A stretch of DNA of 64,000 nucleotides from Erythrophleum ivorense (Eukaryota > Streptophyta > Magnoliopsida > Fabales > Fabaceae): contig JAIUCV010001275.1 in NCBI GenBank assembly GCA_026724425.1, forward strand, positions 62,001-126,000, given 5' to 3'. The first letter of the stretch is position 1. Every line of letters starts with the position of its first letter. The notes under the pieces were generated by a model, which saw nothing but the letters and a program-made list of their open reading frames with translations, had not been told where the DNA came from and searched no databases. The translations under genes were made by a program, and so were the position numbers. Positions 1 through 13,400 of the stretch are shown in pieces.

Positions 1-37
1 CACACAGTAACCAACTTAAATATAGTGCGAGTTCACC

Positions 38-77
<40 letters not shown>

Positions 78-390
78 AATATCTTTTGAGACCCAAAAAC
101 CAAGTCATAACAGATTAGTTATCAAGTTTATTTATGGACTTATAAATCGTATTAGAAATGCCGTAAGAAGGGAATGGGCCTTCAAGATTAGTCATATTCA
201 TTTTGGAGGTAATAGACTAATTGACTGGCTTGCACATCATTCTCGTGACACAGCTACAGGAATTCACTTCCTAGATCAACCTCCAAATGGATGTTACCAC
301 ATTCTTATGGATGGTAGTTTTGCGGTTACTCTTTCTTGAGTTGTCGACGCTTAGGCTATTGTAGCCTTCCTTGTAATCCAAAAAAAAGAA
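1..390 (+). pseudogene. LINE-type RNase H C-terminal fragment
   Basis: An open frame at 25-339 (stop at 337-339) ends in a stretch that reads like the C-terminal third of the RNase H domain found in plant non-LTR retrotransposons. It has a tryptophan-containing I-x-H-I-H-F-G-G-N-R motif, then I-D-W-L-A-H-H-S, then a D-Q-P-P stretch and a final L-M-D-G. That order (HxxREGNxxAD-xLA followed by PP) is the family signature. The frame enters from a TA microsatellite (40-72), so the element is cut off on the left, or its real start lies outside the window. The A-rich run near 380-392 may be its 3' tail. It is a relic, not a host gene. The family call is fairly safe; the boundaries are approximate. 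Confidence 0.55.
40..72. repeat. (TA)n microsatellite
   Basis: An uninterrupted alternating AT tract, placed directly before the RNase H fragment. Confidence 0.9.
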
Positions 391-392
391 AA

Positions 393-1377
393 ATGTAACG
401 TGGGTATGTAATATATAGAATCTTGTTATTGGGAAGAGAAAAAATAAATAAAGTTTTGCTTCCCTCTCTCCACTTTAGACATTCCATGACATTTTTGCAT
501 ATGTCATCTCTCAAAATCAGGAAAAATTAAAAATTAAAAAGAACAAAGAGCTTCTAGAAAGCCTAATTTCCCATACCCCGTTCTACTAAGATATCTCAAA
601 ATCTTGCATGGCTGTAGTGGAGCATGATGAAAGTTTAGTTATGCTAAGGCTAAGATAGGTGATGCCATTATTACAAACCCTGTGGTGCTCAACAAGAAGA
701 CAAACAAGTTTGTTCAGGATGTGTTTCATTTCATTGTGGTTTTCCTTCAATATCAACAATATATTCCATTAAATTATTTCATCTTTTATATAAATATGAC
801 TCGATTAATTGTTGAATTAATTACTATTAGTTAGTGATAGAAATTTTAACAACTACTTCCCTCTATTCGTTAATTATACTGCGTACGTATTACCTCCCGT
901 TCATTATAAATATTAAATACAAAATTTTGGTGCAGAATTGAAAAGCAATATCACCAAAGTATGTTACAGTCTTACAGAGATTCTAAAATATTGCCTTCAC
1001 AACATTTGCCATTATTATTTAATGGGAATAATCCACGAATACCTTCTGTGCTTTGATTCATTTGTAAACAATGTTGTGTAGTTTGTAATATTGTGGGATT
1101 TGAACTTTAACATTGGATAGGAAAGAGATTGATTAAAGTCTTATACGGAGAAATCTATTTAAGAGGATCAAATATATATATATGCATGTATGTATATGTA
1201 TCAAATTATTTACTATGACAAATTTGTTTAATTTTTAAATTTCAAATTTAAATTTTAAAAAAACAAACATGGCTGTTAATTTAGAAAATAGACAACTATT
1301 ACAAAATTAGCTAACATCTGTTAAAAGGCATCTGTTCAATGCATATATATTCACTCCTTTCATATCAAAAAGGCTAA
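393..1377. other. AT-rich intergenic stretch
   Basis: No gene, RNA or clear repeat is visible. Open frames are short and low in complexity. Confidence 0.5.
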
Positions 1378-2238
1378 TGCTATGTGTAGAACTTTGGAGA
1401 AGATGGAATGAAATGAAATATAAATATAAATAAAAAATAAAAAAGGAAAGCAAGGGGAAAAGGGAGAATGAAAGGGGTTATCTTTTTCTTTGTTTTGATT
1501 TTTAAATAAGAAAGGGAAGGGAAATTATCTTTCTAACAAATCAATTCATCTATTCTTAGTCAATAAATAATAATCTTCATCTCAATAAGTTACAAGAACT
1601 AAAACATTTGTTTTGTATCAGGGTGAAACAATGCCAAATAAAATAAAAATCATTTTTGACAAACATTATAACAAGAAACAAAACAATGATAACGTTTTAT
1701 ACTAAGAAAGAACACAAAACATAACATTTTCTACCAAAACTAACAAATAAATAATTAGAAAAGTTATTTAAGCTTTATACCAATAAAATGAGAAATTTAT
1801 TTAAGAGCAATTTATTCAATAATAGAGAATTAGATAGCAACTTGTAGATAGTAAAAATACTTGGATATGGTTTTTGTCAACCAAGAAAAAGATGAGAGAG
1901 CAAATTGTAGAGAAAACAAAAGAGCATATCATAAAGAGAAAAGAGAGCGAATGGAAGGAAGAAACTTGCCAAAATAAGGTCTCTTAATATGTACACGACT
2001 TTACAAGGATTAAATGGTAATTTTATCATATTTTAATTAAAAAAGATGTTCTATTCCATTGGTTTCGCTCCAATTTGAGGGGAAAAAAATTTTGGGGTCT
2101 TGGAGATGAAGGAATGGAATGATTCCCTTTCTATTCCATTAATTTCTCTTGTTTAAAAATCTTCTAAACAATATAATATTATTTTTTGCCTTTACATTCC
2201 ATTCCTTTCTCCATTGTTCCATCCATCTAAACATAGCA
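1378..2238. mobile_element. 861-bp MITE, Harbinger/Tourist-like (TAA target duplication)
   Basis: The left end reads TGCTATGTGTAGA and the right end is its inverse, TCTAAACATAGCA. Both arms continue into related GGAATG / CATTCC sequence. TAA flanks both sides (1375-1377 and 2239-2241), the 3-bp target duplication expected of PIF/Harbinger elements. The interior carries no recognisable transposase and is AT- and purine-rich, so the element is non-autonomous. It is long for a MITE and could be a deletion derivative of an autonomous element. Confidence 0.65.
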
Positions 2239-2241
2239 TAA

Positions 2242-4460
2242 GAAATTTTTGAGTGTTTCTATAGGCTTTATTGTATCATGAAAAAACATTGTTTGTAATT
2301 CTCTAATGTATAAGTAATCACTCTTTGAAGATAGTGATTATTCACGCCTCAAATCCTAATGTCATAGTTTCCTATTATTATAATTCTAACAAAAAATCAT
2401 CATACGTTTTGAAATTCAGATAATGGACTTTTGTATAATAGCAAATTTGGGAGTAGATCTTTCATCCACTTTCCATTAAATAGTTAACAAAAAATTGGAA
2501 AATAAGATTGTTTATTTTTGAAATTGAAAATGAAATATTTTTGGTTTAAAATTGAAATTGCAAATAAATTGAAATCTTCCTATCTAGGTTTAAATTGTGG
2601 TTGTTTGACTTTGAAATTGCAAATGAAAATTTGGAAAATAAGGGTGGTTGAGTTCAAAATCCCAAACAACATTGTTAGGACTTGAAAACATATTTAAATT
2701 ATAGTTGTCTAGGTCAAAATCATAGGTTTAGATTCGAGAATTTGAGAATGAAAAACTTATAGCAAAAGGGGGAATGTCCCATCCTAAGTTTGCAATAGTA
2801 CAAAAGTCAATTATTAAAATTATAAAGTATATTTATAAATGGATCAAAGTACTTAAAAAAAGTGTTTTTTCTTGTCCTTTTTTAGTCATTGAACTTCATC
2901 TCTATTACAATAATGTTCAATATCAAATATCAATATTAGACTAGTATCTTATAATGCAAAAACAATTATTTCCTTTTTTAATCATATACCTTAGTGCACC
3001 ATCAAACCTAATAACATGTCTTGGTGGGAAATTCAAAATAGTTTTTCTTTATGTAGAAATACAAGTTTCTAATTGTCTGTATCTTGTCTTCTATAGAGCA
3101 ATAGGCACATTGAGGAAAAGTATAAAAATTTTTCTCATGCTAAGATATCATCCCTAATTGTGTATTAACAATGCATGAAACTAAAATAATAATGTCTATA
3201 CTTGGGACACTTTCTTTTTCAAATTGATGGCTAATCCCCAATTTATTATGGAACAATAAACTCTCTAAAGAATATCAGGAAATATTGGGCTAATGTTAAT
3301 AATCCATTAAAGACAATGAACATACGCTAAGATAGTGAGTTGTAGATATAAGATTTGGCATAATGTCACGAATCTAATTCTAAAAGGAATAAGGATTAAG
3401 TTGACTACAAAAGATGAGCCAATTAAGAGCTTAATTTAAGTTGTTTCATCAAATTGACATTGATCACAAAAGAATTAAAATTCTTTGAGAATCAATTTGT
3501 CAACTTCATTTCTCCCCATGTAGTAATAAGATCCAAAAAGAAAAATGGAGGCATTTAGATTTGAACTTTCAGAATGACACAAAAGTAAATGCAAATTGAC
3601 TTAACTTTTTCACAGATATCATCTATGTAGAATTTAATATTTTCTCATTAGATAATTTATCAACTTTGTTAATCCCTATATGCAATAAGTATCTAAGGAA
3701 AACAAATGTCAAATAATTAAAAAAAATTGCTATCACAAGTGCAACAATGAGCATAAGAGGACCTAATTTCATTCTTGAGTTAGTTATCAACTCTAAACTA
3801 CCTTGTGGACTATAATACCTAGATTTAATACTCTAAAAATAATAAAAAATAATAATCTACATTTAATTGCGAAAATTATAAACTAAACAATAACCCTAAT
3901 CTAATAAATTGAATAATATGATTCTAATTACATAAACCATATTTAATAACATCTCTTACAATATTCAACTGTTTCAAATAATATCACTAACATGAACATC
4001 AACACTAGTAACTTTGTGTAACTAAGAAATAGTGTACCAATTCTTATTACATCATAATAAAAAGATATAACTTTAATATAAAATTTTTATCATAAAGCTC
4101 AACTTAAATTCTCATTGAGAAATTTTTTCTTTTTTACATCCAAATGCCTACTCAAAAAAGTGCAAATGAGATAAAAAATCTCAATAGTTAGTGAAATTCT
4201 AAAATATACATTATTAACTATAAATATAAAGCTTTTCATAAATATTTAAGTATAGTAAAACATATATATTTTTTATAACTTTTTGCTACGTGAATCAGTA
4301 AACTTTCACAATCACTTTTAGAACACCAGTTTAAGAAAACAAATGATTTTTTCTTTATTAATACATTTAGATCAACAATATAAGATCAAGAAAATCATAT
4401 GTTTAAGTGATAGACATAGGCAATCCATGCTTACCCAAAACATAGCACCACAGTATCAGT
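2242..4460. other. AT-rich intergenic stretch
   Basis: I see no supported gene or element. Short frames, such as one at 2954-3157, show no conserved motif. Confidence 0.5.
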
Positions 4461-6160
4461 TATAACACCCTTCACCCATTTGTCTCACATTGAATGAGCT
4501 ATAACTAACCACTCATGCCTAGTTTGAGCAAATTATTGACCATTCATGCTTGGCCTAGCAATGTATTGACCACTCACTTCTAGTATGACAAAATACCAAA
4601 TCTCTGGGCCACAATTCTCAACCTTGAAAACCAATCATTCAAGTAAACATCATAATTCGTTAGATCATATTATAACATGAGCATAGTAATTCCAAAACCA
4701 TTTTATTTCAAGAGCAAGTATAACATCACTCATTTTCTATAATTTCAATCAACAACATTTCATAATAGTTAAACTCATTTCTAATGATCATTTTCAACAA
4801 GAAGTTTTAGCAATAATTTCTAACAACTCATAAAATGCATTTCAATGAAATATGAAAAAAAACATTTGGAATTATATTTATGGGCACTACTACCTCAAGG
4901 AAGGCCAAAAGCCTCATTTTTAATCAAAGCCTTCATTAACCAAGTCAACAATCTACCATATATAAATTAAGTCTATTTAATATATCATAACTGTACAACG
5001 TATCCTAATTAATCAAATCTATCATAGTTAATCTACTTACTACAATGATCAACACCAAATGCACCAACTACACCTCTAACACGTCACGCATCCACTTGAT
5101 TCAACACTTTCTCTTCCACATTTCATACTAAAACAATGAATTAAATCTCCAAATTAATTTAGCAACACTAAATATAAATATAAATAATTATGGAATAACA
5201 AACTTATCCAAATTTCACTCCTAATAAAAGTTAATTTCTCACTTAAGCATTATATCAAACATTCAATGTGCATTCAAATGGACTATCATCAATACATAAC
5301 CAATTACTAATCTAATTCTATCAACTACATCACTAGAGATCTAATTATACTTTTAATTAACTAATTTCGACCTCAATTACATAAATCCCCAAATTACCCA
5401 AACCTAGAATTTAACATTATCAATTTTCAATTCTAATCAATTTAAAATGAAACTAAGAAGGAGTCGAATACTTTTCTCTTCATTTAACTTGGCTAAAATC
5501 CTTTATAGAGCCTTAAATGGAGCCTTCAAGTGAAGAAAATGAAAATGGAGGTCCCTAATTCCCATGAGAGGCATTGGTCTTGGATGAATGAGGATAAATG
5601 AGTGTTTTTGACTTCATGAATAAGGAATTTTAATGTAAACGGGTATGGGTTAGGATTTTGTATATGAGTAAAAATGAATATCGACTAAAATTCACCTTAG
5701 GTAATAGTAATTTATTAAAACAATTACTTTTTTAGCTATTTAATAAATAAAAAAATCTAATAAAAAATATGATTTATATAATAAGCATTTCTATTTCTAT
5801 TTATTTTATTTAAGTTAGGACTAATTATTAGGCTTTTACCCTTCTCATATTTTCTTTTAAACCCAAGACAATAAAATAACATAACTAACTACTTAAAATC
5901 CAATATTTCACTAAATAATATAATTAGTATAATTTTTCTAATTAAACAGATATTTTATTCACTAAATCTTCAAATATTCTATTAAAAAAATATACTTTCA
6001 ATTATCCACTATTATATCCAAGAGTTCATGCCTAATAATATAACTTCCAAATAATAATTCTCAATAATTAAATAAATACTAAACACCACTAAAACACACC
6101 CTAATAAGCTTTATTATAATTAATTATATTTTAATTTAATTATTAATTCAAGATATTACA
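4461..6160. mobile_element. Degenerate Ty3/gypsy-like solo LTR
   Basis: The left edge reads TATAACACCC and the right edge GATATTACA. The inverse of the right edge (TGTAATATC) matches the left edge except for transitions, as expected for a TGTAACACC..GGTGTTACA LTR decayed by C-to-T changes. Length (1.7 kb), the absence of coding sequence and a GC-richer block near 5460-5680 fit plant gypsy LTRs. I could not find a matching 5-bp target duplication, so the ends are provisional. Three imperfect copies of a unit of about 32 bp lie near the left end (4496-4599). Confidence 0.4.
4496..4599. repeat. Three imperfect tandem copies of a ~32-bp unit
   Basis: The motif (T)ATTGACCACTCATGCCTAG followed by TxTGAxCAAAT occurs three times head to tail with a few differences per copy. 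It lies just inside the putative LTR left end, where some gypsy LTRs carry short repeats. Confidence 0.5.
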
Positions 6161-7318
6161 TGGACCAATAGATTTCTTAAAAAGACTAAATATCCCTTGT
6201 TTTGAAAGACTTTTATGCCAAATTCAATGCATCTATCATCTCACAAATCAAATAACACAATAAAATTACAGTTATGCTTATTTATGATGCATTTCATATT
6301 AAAATTTGGGAATTAGTAAAAAGTAGAATTTCTATGGCTCTTTACCTTGGAAACATTAGCTTAAGCCAATGTTTAGGTCAAATGCTACATTCACAAATAG
6401 CTAAGATGAAGAAATAAGTTAAGGTCCATTAGTTGAGGTGATTCATATAAGCCAAGGGCAAGAGGCAAAGGCATCCTTGGTAAAGAAATAGTGAGAATAT
6501 TTAAGATAAAAGGAAACTAGTGGTCAAAGGTTTTGGTCATGGTTTAGTGCCTCCATCTAAATATGAATAAATTATGCTTAAGTGACCAACTCCCAACCTT
6601 TCATACCACCACTCACTTTAGCTTATTACTTCCTGTCAACCATCATACCCTCCAATCCAAGAAGTCCAAATCATTCATCATCAAACTCATCAACATCCTA
6701 TCAAACTTAACCACCATTATTGCAACCTTAGCATCTTGAGAAACAACAGCCATCTTAACTATAAAAAGACATTGACATTATGTCGAACTCCCATGTGACT
6801 AAACTTAATAGGGACAAGACTTTTTCCCTTGTCAACCTCCAACCACTATACCTAAAATTGCGTAAACTAGATAAGAGTCATAAATTTCACCTTAGGGCAA
6901 TGGAGCACTTAGAGAACTTCTAACCATTAGAAATAAAATGATGATAGTAGTAGCTTTTTGACTGAAGCAAAGAGAGCATGTCTTCAATGTTTGCAAGCTT
7001 CCTCTTCAATACTCTTCCCAAACAATCTATCCTATCTAATTTATATAAATGCTATTAAATACTTAATTGGTTAAAGAAAGATTATCACTTTTCCTTCATG
7101 AAAGAAATAGTTGCAAAAGAGAGAGATAAAAAGGATAAAACAATTAGATTGTGTTTCATTTTGCTTGACTGAGAGAGACAGTAGTTTTGTCATATACTCA
7201 TTAATGCTTTTGCTTACAGACAAGTTAACAATAAAAAAATAAAAGATAATGGGATTTTATATGAATAAAATTTAGCTTTTATTATTATTAAAGTTATGGG
7301 CCAGGTGAGATTATAAAG
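6161..7318. other. Intergenic stretch left of the hAT element
   Basis: Nothing recognised. The stretch is less AT-biased than its surroundings but contains no ORF above 60 codons. Confidence 0.45.
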
Positions 7319-8419
7319 GTCTACTCCAGTGTTCTAAATTATGCAGTTGCAATATTACAGATACAGCTTCAACCCGCAATTGTAATGAATGTAGACATCA
7401 TGCTAATGGGCCGCAACGGAATAGTGTTGTGATTCCATTGCAGCGCATCATATAAAGCAAGTTTTAAACAGAGCAGCCAGCCTTAGATCTACAATTTGCT
7501 TTCTCAGACAACAAAAGAAAAAAAAAAGCTAAGAAGTAGTAACGGCAACTAGCAGAGAGAGCTTCAATTTAATGAATCTAGAGTTCTAAAATCTAAAACC
7601 ATACTTGAAGGCTGAAACACAGTGATTTAAGATCTAAATCTGAAGTCCTGAAACTGTGAAGCGGAGCCAACGATATAATGCAAGCTTGAATCTGAAGAGA
7701 GAAGCGCCCAGAGGTATGCAGCACATCTTTTTCTTCTTGATATGCTTTTGCTTTGCTATTTTCTTGGTTTTGGTTCCCTTTTCACTTTTAGAGTCGGGCT
7801 AAAGCATTGACTTAGAGGAGGGAGCCACACATTGCATAAATGCCCATTCTGATCTTTCTAATATAATATATATATATATATATATATGTTATAGGGTCGA
7901 TATATGTATATACATATATATTAAAATTTCTTTATGATTATTGGTTTTTCATGAGGTTCTGTATATATATATATATATATATTGAAATTTACTAATTAAT
8001 TAAGATAGGATTATTTAAAAAGTATCAGTGTTTGGTCTTATATGATTTTTACAAGTATTGATAAAAATGAAATAGAAAGTTTGAAGTTCTGTGTATGTAT
8101 GTATATTGCTTAATATAATTTGATCTATTTGGTTACATAAATTAACTAATGTTTAAAATAATAATTCTTATAAAAATAGTTATAAGAAATAGGCTTCTAG
8201 GCTGTCAATAGGGGGTAGTCTGATTTGTGTACAAATTTTGTTTACATATAAGTTAATTTTACTTGGAATTGACTGTGCCTCTTATTATCATATGCAAATG
8301 CATCCACGTATGACTCCTAAAACTAGCTATTTAATAGGTTATTAAAGCAAGAACATACATACATATATGTCTATCCTTAACACTAGCAGTCTCTAAAGAT
8401 CATTCTTGCTTTTTAATAT

Positions 8420-8424
<5 letters not shown>

Positions 8425-8458
<34 letters not shown>
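8425..8458. repeat. (TA)n microsatellite
   Basis: A pure TA tract inside the non-coding 5' part of the hAT element. Confidence 0.9.
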
Positions 8459-8460
<2 letters not shown>

Positions 8461-8585
8461 GGGGTTCATATACATACAGCATGACCAACTAGATGGAAGA
8501 CTTCCATGTTTTCTTGCAAATTTGCCCACCCTCTAGGAGCTCATGATATGCACCATGATTTCTTCATATACACACACAAATGCAT

Positions 8586-8842
8586 ACACATAGTGTTTAT
8601 GAAAAATTATAATTAAAAATGTTAAATTGAAGATATTTATATTAAATGGTTTTACATTTTAAAATTATTTTAAAAAATCTAAAAACTAAAAATTTTAATT
8701 TAAAATCATAAATTGTAATTTTTTTATACAATTCAAATCTTTAGCCATGGGTTCTTTAGAACAATTTTAAAATTTAAACCCCTTTAGTATAAATATTTTT
8801 AATTTAGAGTCTTTAATTATAATTTTTTTAATAGTTATGTGT
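8586..8842. mobile_element. AT-rich fold-back/MITE, family copy 1
   Basis: The left arm begins ACACATAGTGTTTATGAAAA and the right arm, read inversely, ACACATAACTATTAAAAAAA; both run on into ATTATAATTA. The interior is self-complementary over most of its length. A second, inverted copy of the same family is at about 23688-23899. No target duplication is clear. Confidence 0.5.
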
Positions 8843-10499
8843 AGTAAGGCAATCTAATAAAATAAACTCCTATTGGTCAATCAATGGATATTACTAGAAA
8901 GGATAAGCCACCAACATCAACAAAAATAAGTGTAAAAATTTTTTTATTGTAAATTTTAAAAAATAAATAATACAAAAAATAAAAATGTATATGGGGTTTA
9001 TTTTCTCTCTTTTCTTTCTAAAAACCTTATAATAAGAAACTTTAGAAGATTTAAATCCCTAAAATAACCACTTCTCATGAATGAATTATCTGTTACTTTT
9101 CATGGAACAAATTTGAATCATTTATATTTTTGAATAGCCTACATTTTATTTATTTTTTTATTTTTTTGATATTTTTTAATTAAATAAATTAAGGTACAAG
9201 ATAAAGATAATCTAAATCTAAGCAAATCAAATCAATATGAAATAAACAAATATAAAAAATTAAAATATTAACCATCTAAATCTAACCCAAATAGTCTAAA
9301 TATATTCCAAGAAGACAGTAAGACACCTTGCAACAAGCCAACTATTACCTCGCTTCTCATAAGAAAAGATAACGAAGCTGGCAACATGTTTTTTTTTTCA
9401 AATCAATGTTATATGATTAGAGCCTTGGCTCAAGGAAAGCAATATATTCTCATAGCAACATTCTATACAATTGTAGTATAGAATTTTAAAAAAATAAATG
9501 AGTGGTACTTATCCTTTTTTTGTTGCAATTTTAGTATCATTTCAAAATTGTAAAAAAATTGCAATCAATTCTTCTATTTATTATCAACGTATGGCATTTA
9601 TGAGAAAAATATAATCAATTTTTTTATTTCTTACAAAAATATATGGACTCTAAGCAATGTATAGTATATGTTTACCATATATTATGTAATTGTAAATTAT
9701 ATTTTCAAAATATTGTAGCTAATAAGCTAATATATTATGAGAATTACTAATTATATTTTGGCTTAATTAACCATTTCGCAATCATTTCATTGTTTTTTCT
9801 ATAAGTAATATAATATGTTCACAAATCTGATTCAGAAGAGTAGACAAAGTAAATCCTTAATACCATATATAGAATAAAATAGATTTAGAACTCACAGCTA
9901 TCACGCTTTGAATATAGATTTATTCGTGGATAAAATTTCTAATTGATAACCAATCTTTCAAATATAATAAAGTTAATTAAAAAATATTACATGAAATATA
10001 AGAGAAATTTATAGTGTTTTGACTATTTTGTATCAATTTATATTCATTTATATAAGTAGACCATTCATTTATAAATGATTACTCTATACATGAAATTATA
10101 TGTTTTCCATCAGTAACTCTCAAGATTTAGAATGGTACTAGTAAAGCATAACTCTTATATTGGAATTTAGTTTACTAGATTTCGCATATAATACATATTC
10201 ATATATTAATTTTTTTTCTAAAATCACCTCTTTATATAAGATGTATTGCTACTTCCTATTCATGTAAAGCTTTAATTTTATCCTACACAATATTGTTAAA
10301 TTTACAAGTGATAATAGATCGACTGTAATGATAGTAATAAAAGAGAATTGAACATGAGATGGGAATCTAGAAAATGAGATATATATATATATATATATTC
10401 ATGATTTGTGAAATTAATTTAAATTGTGCTTTTAGTTATTCAATTGTGCTTTTAGTTTTGTTATATTATATTATATTACTAACTTCATTTGATCAACAG

Positions 10500-13400
10500 G
10501 TACTATAAAATACAAACAATACCGCCAAGAGAGGAATTTTCAACAAAAAGATTAGAAGGTGCTTCTAGTAATGATATTGGTTGGCATTTTGGAACATCTG
10601 TAGCTGAAAATTGAAATAATATAACTTGCAAACTATGTCAAAAAAGGTTGGAATTACTTGGTTGAAGTAGCATATTGCTCATTTTAAAGAACAAGTAGTT
10701 GGTTGTTCTAAAGTTACAACTATTATTTGGGAGGATAAGATCAAACTCTTTTTAGATAATAAAAAAATGATTCAAACAAAAAAGAAAAGAAGAATTTAAA
10801 GAAAGGTTGAAAGACAATTAAGATGATAAAATGGAAACATTTGTTGATAAGGAAATACAAATAAGGTGTGCGACCAAAGAAAGTATTATATCACATCGTG
10901 AATGGAAAGATAGATATTAATTTAGATAGCAAACTAGAGGAAGGCAAAATGTGTATGAAGAGGGTGGAAGCTCTCATGCAAATATAAGAAGATCAAAAGA
11001 TATTGCCTTTAGTTTAAGATCTACAAATATTGATTTTGTAAGGAGTAAAAGCATAAAACAATTAAAAAAAATTGATGGTTTGCTAAAAACATTGAGGAAG
11101 AAACTAGGAGAAATAGTATCAAAGTTTATTATATATGAGCATCTTCCCATGAATTTATCTAATTCTCCTTGGTTGTATAATTTACTTACTACAGTTGTTG
11201 AAATAAGTACAACAAGAGTTAAATTTCCTTTTCTTTATAAGAGTTCAAGTGTGTATTTGGAAGTTGAATACTAATCTATAAGAGAATGGATAAATGGGTT
11301 GAGAGGTGCATGAAAAGAAAGATGTGTTACAATAATGTGTGATAGTTAGATTAATAGCTGTTGGAGAATATGTATGTGTGTGTGTCAAAAGAGGAAGAGA
11401 AAAAGAGGAGTCCCACATTGCTCAAACTAATGAAGGCCCAAGGGTATAAATATTAACATGTGATTATGGAAGAGCAAAATGGGCCTAGGAAGAGAATGGG
11501 CTCGCGCGCACAAAAGGCTGAACCAACACAATTGAGTTCAGTTGAAATTCGTCGATTTCCCCCCCCCCCCTGCGCGCAAAATATACGCGGTATTGGACAC
11601 TTTTTACCGTTGCCAGAAATAATTTTTGAAAATAAATTATTTCTGATAGCCTTCCGGAATATCTACAGTTTTAAGGCTTCGGTTATGAATTCAAGGTGGA
11701 AATATTTCTGAATGAATGTTGGTCATCCGTTACTAATCCGTTTTTATTTTATTGAATTTCCATTAATCCTTGTGTCGGAAACCGCCCAACGTTCAGAAAT
11801 ATTCCCGTTAATATAATTAAATGTGGTCCAACGCCTCGTTACATTTGAGCCTATAAATACCGCATTTCTCTTTGGGTTCGATGCACTACAGCTTCGGACA
11901 ACCTTCGAGCTGCTCTCTCTTCTCCTCTCCCTGAGTTTAAATTTTCGCTGTTCTGCTTCCCTGCGACACCGCAGAAGAACCCGCTCAATCCTGGGGAGTG
12001 CCGTCTTGTGGCGGAATATCTCTCAAGGACAGTGTCCTTGCACACGGCTCGGGTTTATTTGAATTTAACCAATTTCTTATTTGGCAGCTAACAATAGCAT
12101 TAGTCACATGCACATAATGAATTTTCTTGTTTATTGTAGCAAGAGAATTATTTTTCTAAAATTAATTAATGTTTCTTCTGTTGCTAGTAAAAATGCTGAT
12201 TACTACTTTTAGTTACTTGATTAAGTGATAGAAGAAGTTAGAAAAGAATATGTAGTATAAGTGGTTATAGATAATGAAGGAGCTTTAAAGGCAACTGAAA
12301 AAAAAATCACATCTTTATTAGTCACTTTGTGCAGCTCATTATCTAGATCTATACTTAGAAGATATTGGAAAAAAGAGCAATATACAAAAAAGTTTAAAGG
12401 ATGCAAAGATTATAACATCCTTTATATACAACCACATTTACACTATAAATTTGATGAAAGAATATACTAGAGGTAAATGTATTATTCGCCCAACCACTAT
12501 TCGCTTTGCTACACAATTCTTGAAACTACAATTTCATGTGAAGTAAAAGTAAGCTTTGAAAAACATGTTCAACTTTGAAAAATTTAAAAAGTCTAAATTT
12601 GGCTAGGACAAATTCGGACTAGCACATGATGTAAGAAAAAAAAAATTGGATAATGACTCATGGATTAAAGCCAATGAAATGCTAAAAATATTTGACCCAA
12701 TTGTTAAGATGTTAAGACTGGTTGACGGTGATGAGAAACCAACCATGGATTTTATCTATAAAGCTATAGATAGAGCAAAGTTATCTATATAATAAAATTG
12801 TCATTACCACTCAACTTATAACGACATGATAAATAACAAGTGAAAATTTTTATATACCGATTTACATTCTACAGATAAATCTATATATATATTATGTTGT
12901 CACAAAAAGAGAAACATTTGTGTATTAACTAATTAAGTCTATTTCTTTTTTTTTTTAGGTTATTTTCTTAATCCTCAATTTCAATTTAGAGTTGAATATG
13001 GTCATTCAGTTTATAAAGAAACATTTGATGCAACCAAAAGTGCAATCATCAAATTAGAAAAAAATATAGAAGTTGCAATTAGAGTATTAAATTAGGTTAG
13101 TTATTTTTTATATAATGAATATTTGGAATATATTTTTATATATTTACATTAAATTTAATATGATGTTGCATAGTTAATACTTTTTCGAGGCAAAAGAGAT
13201 AACTTTGTAATGCCACAAACTTATAGAGCATGGTCTCAAATGGATCTCGGTAAGATATATTTCATTTTTTATCTACAAGTATATATGGTATAATATGTGA
13301 TTCAATCAGAATGATTATTTTTGTTTATAATTCAAAGTTGACTAAATTTTTATATTATTCATTTAAATAGCTAAATGGTAGATGATATATGATTTGTATG

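Noticed and set aside
11460..12062. Open frames of 79-83 codons
   Set aside because: They lie wholly inside the solo LTR, which is non-coding.
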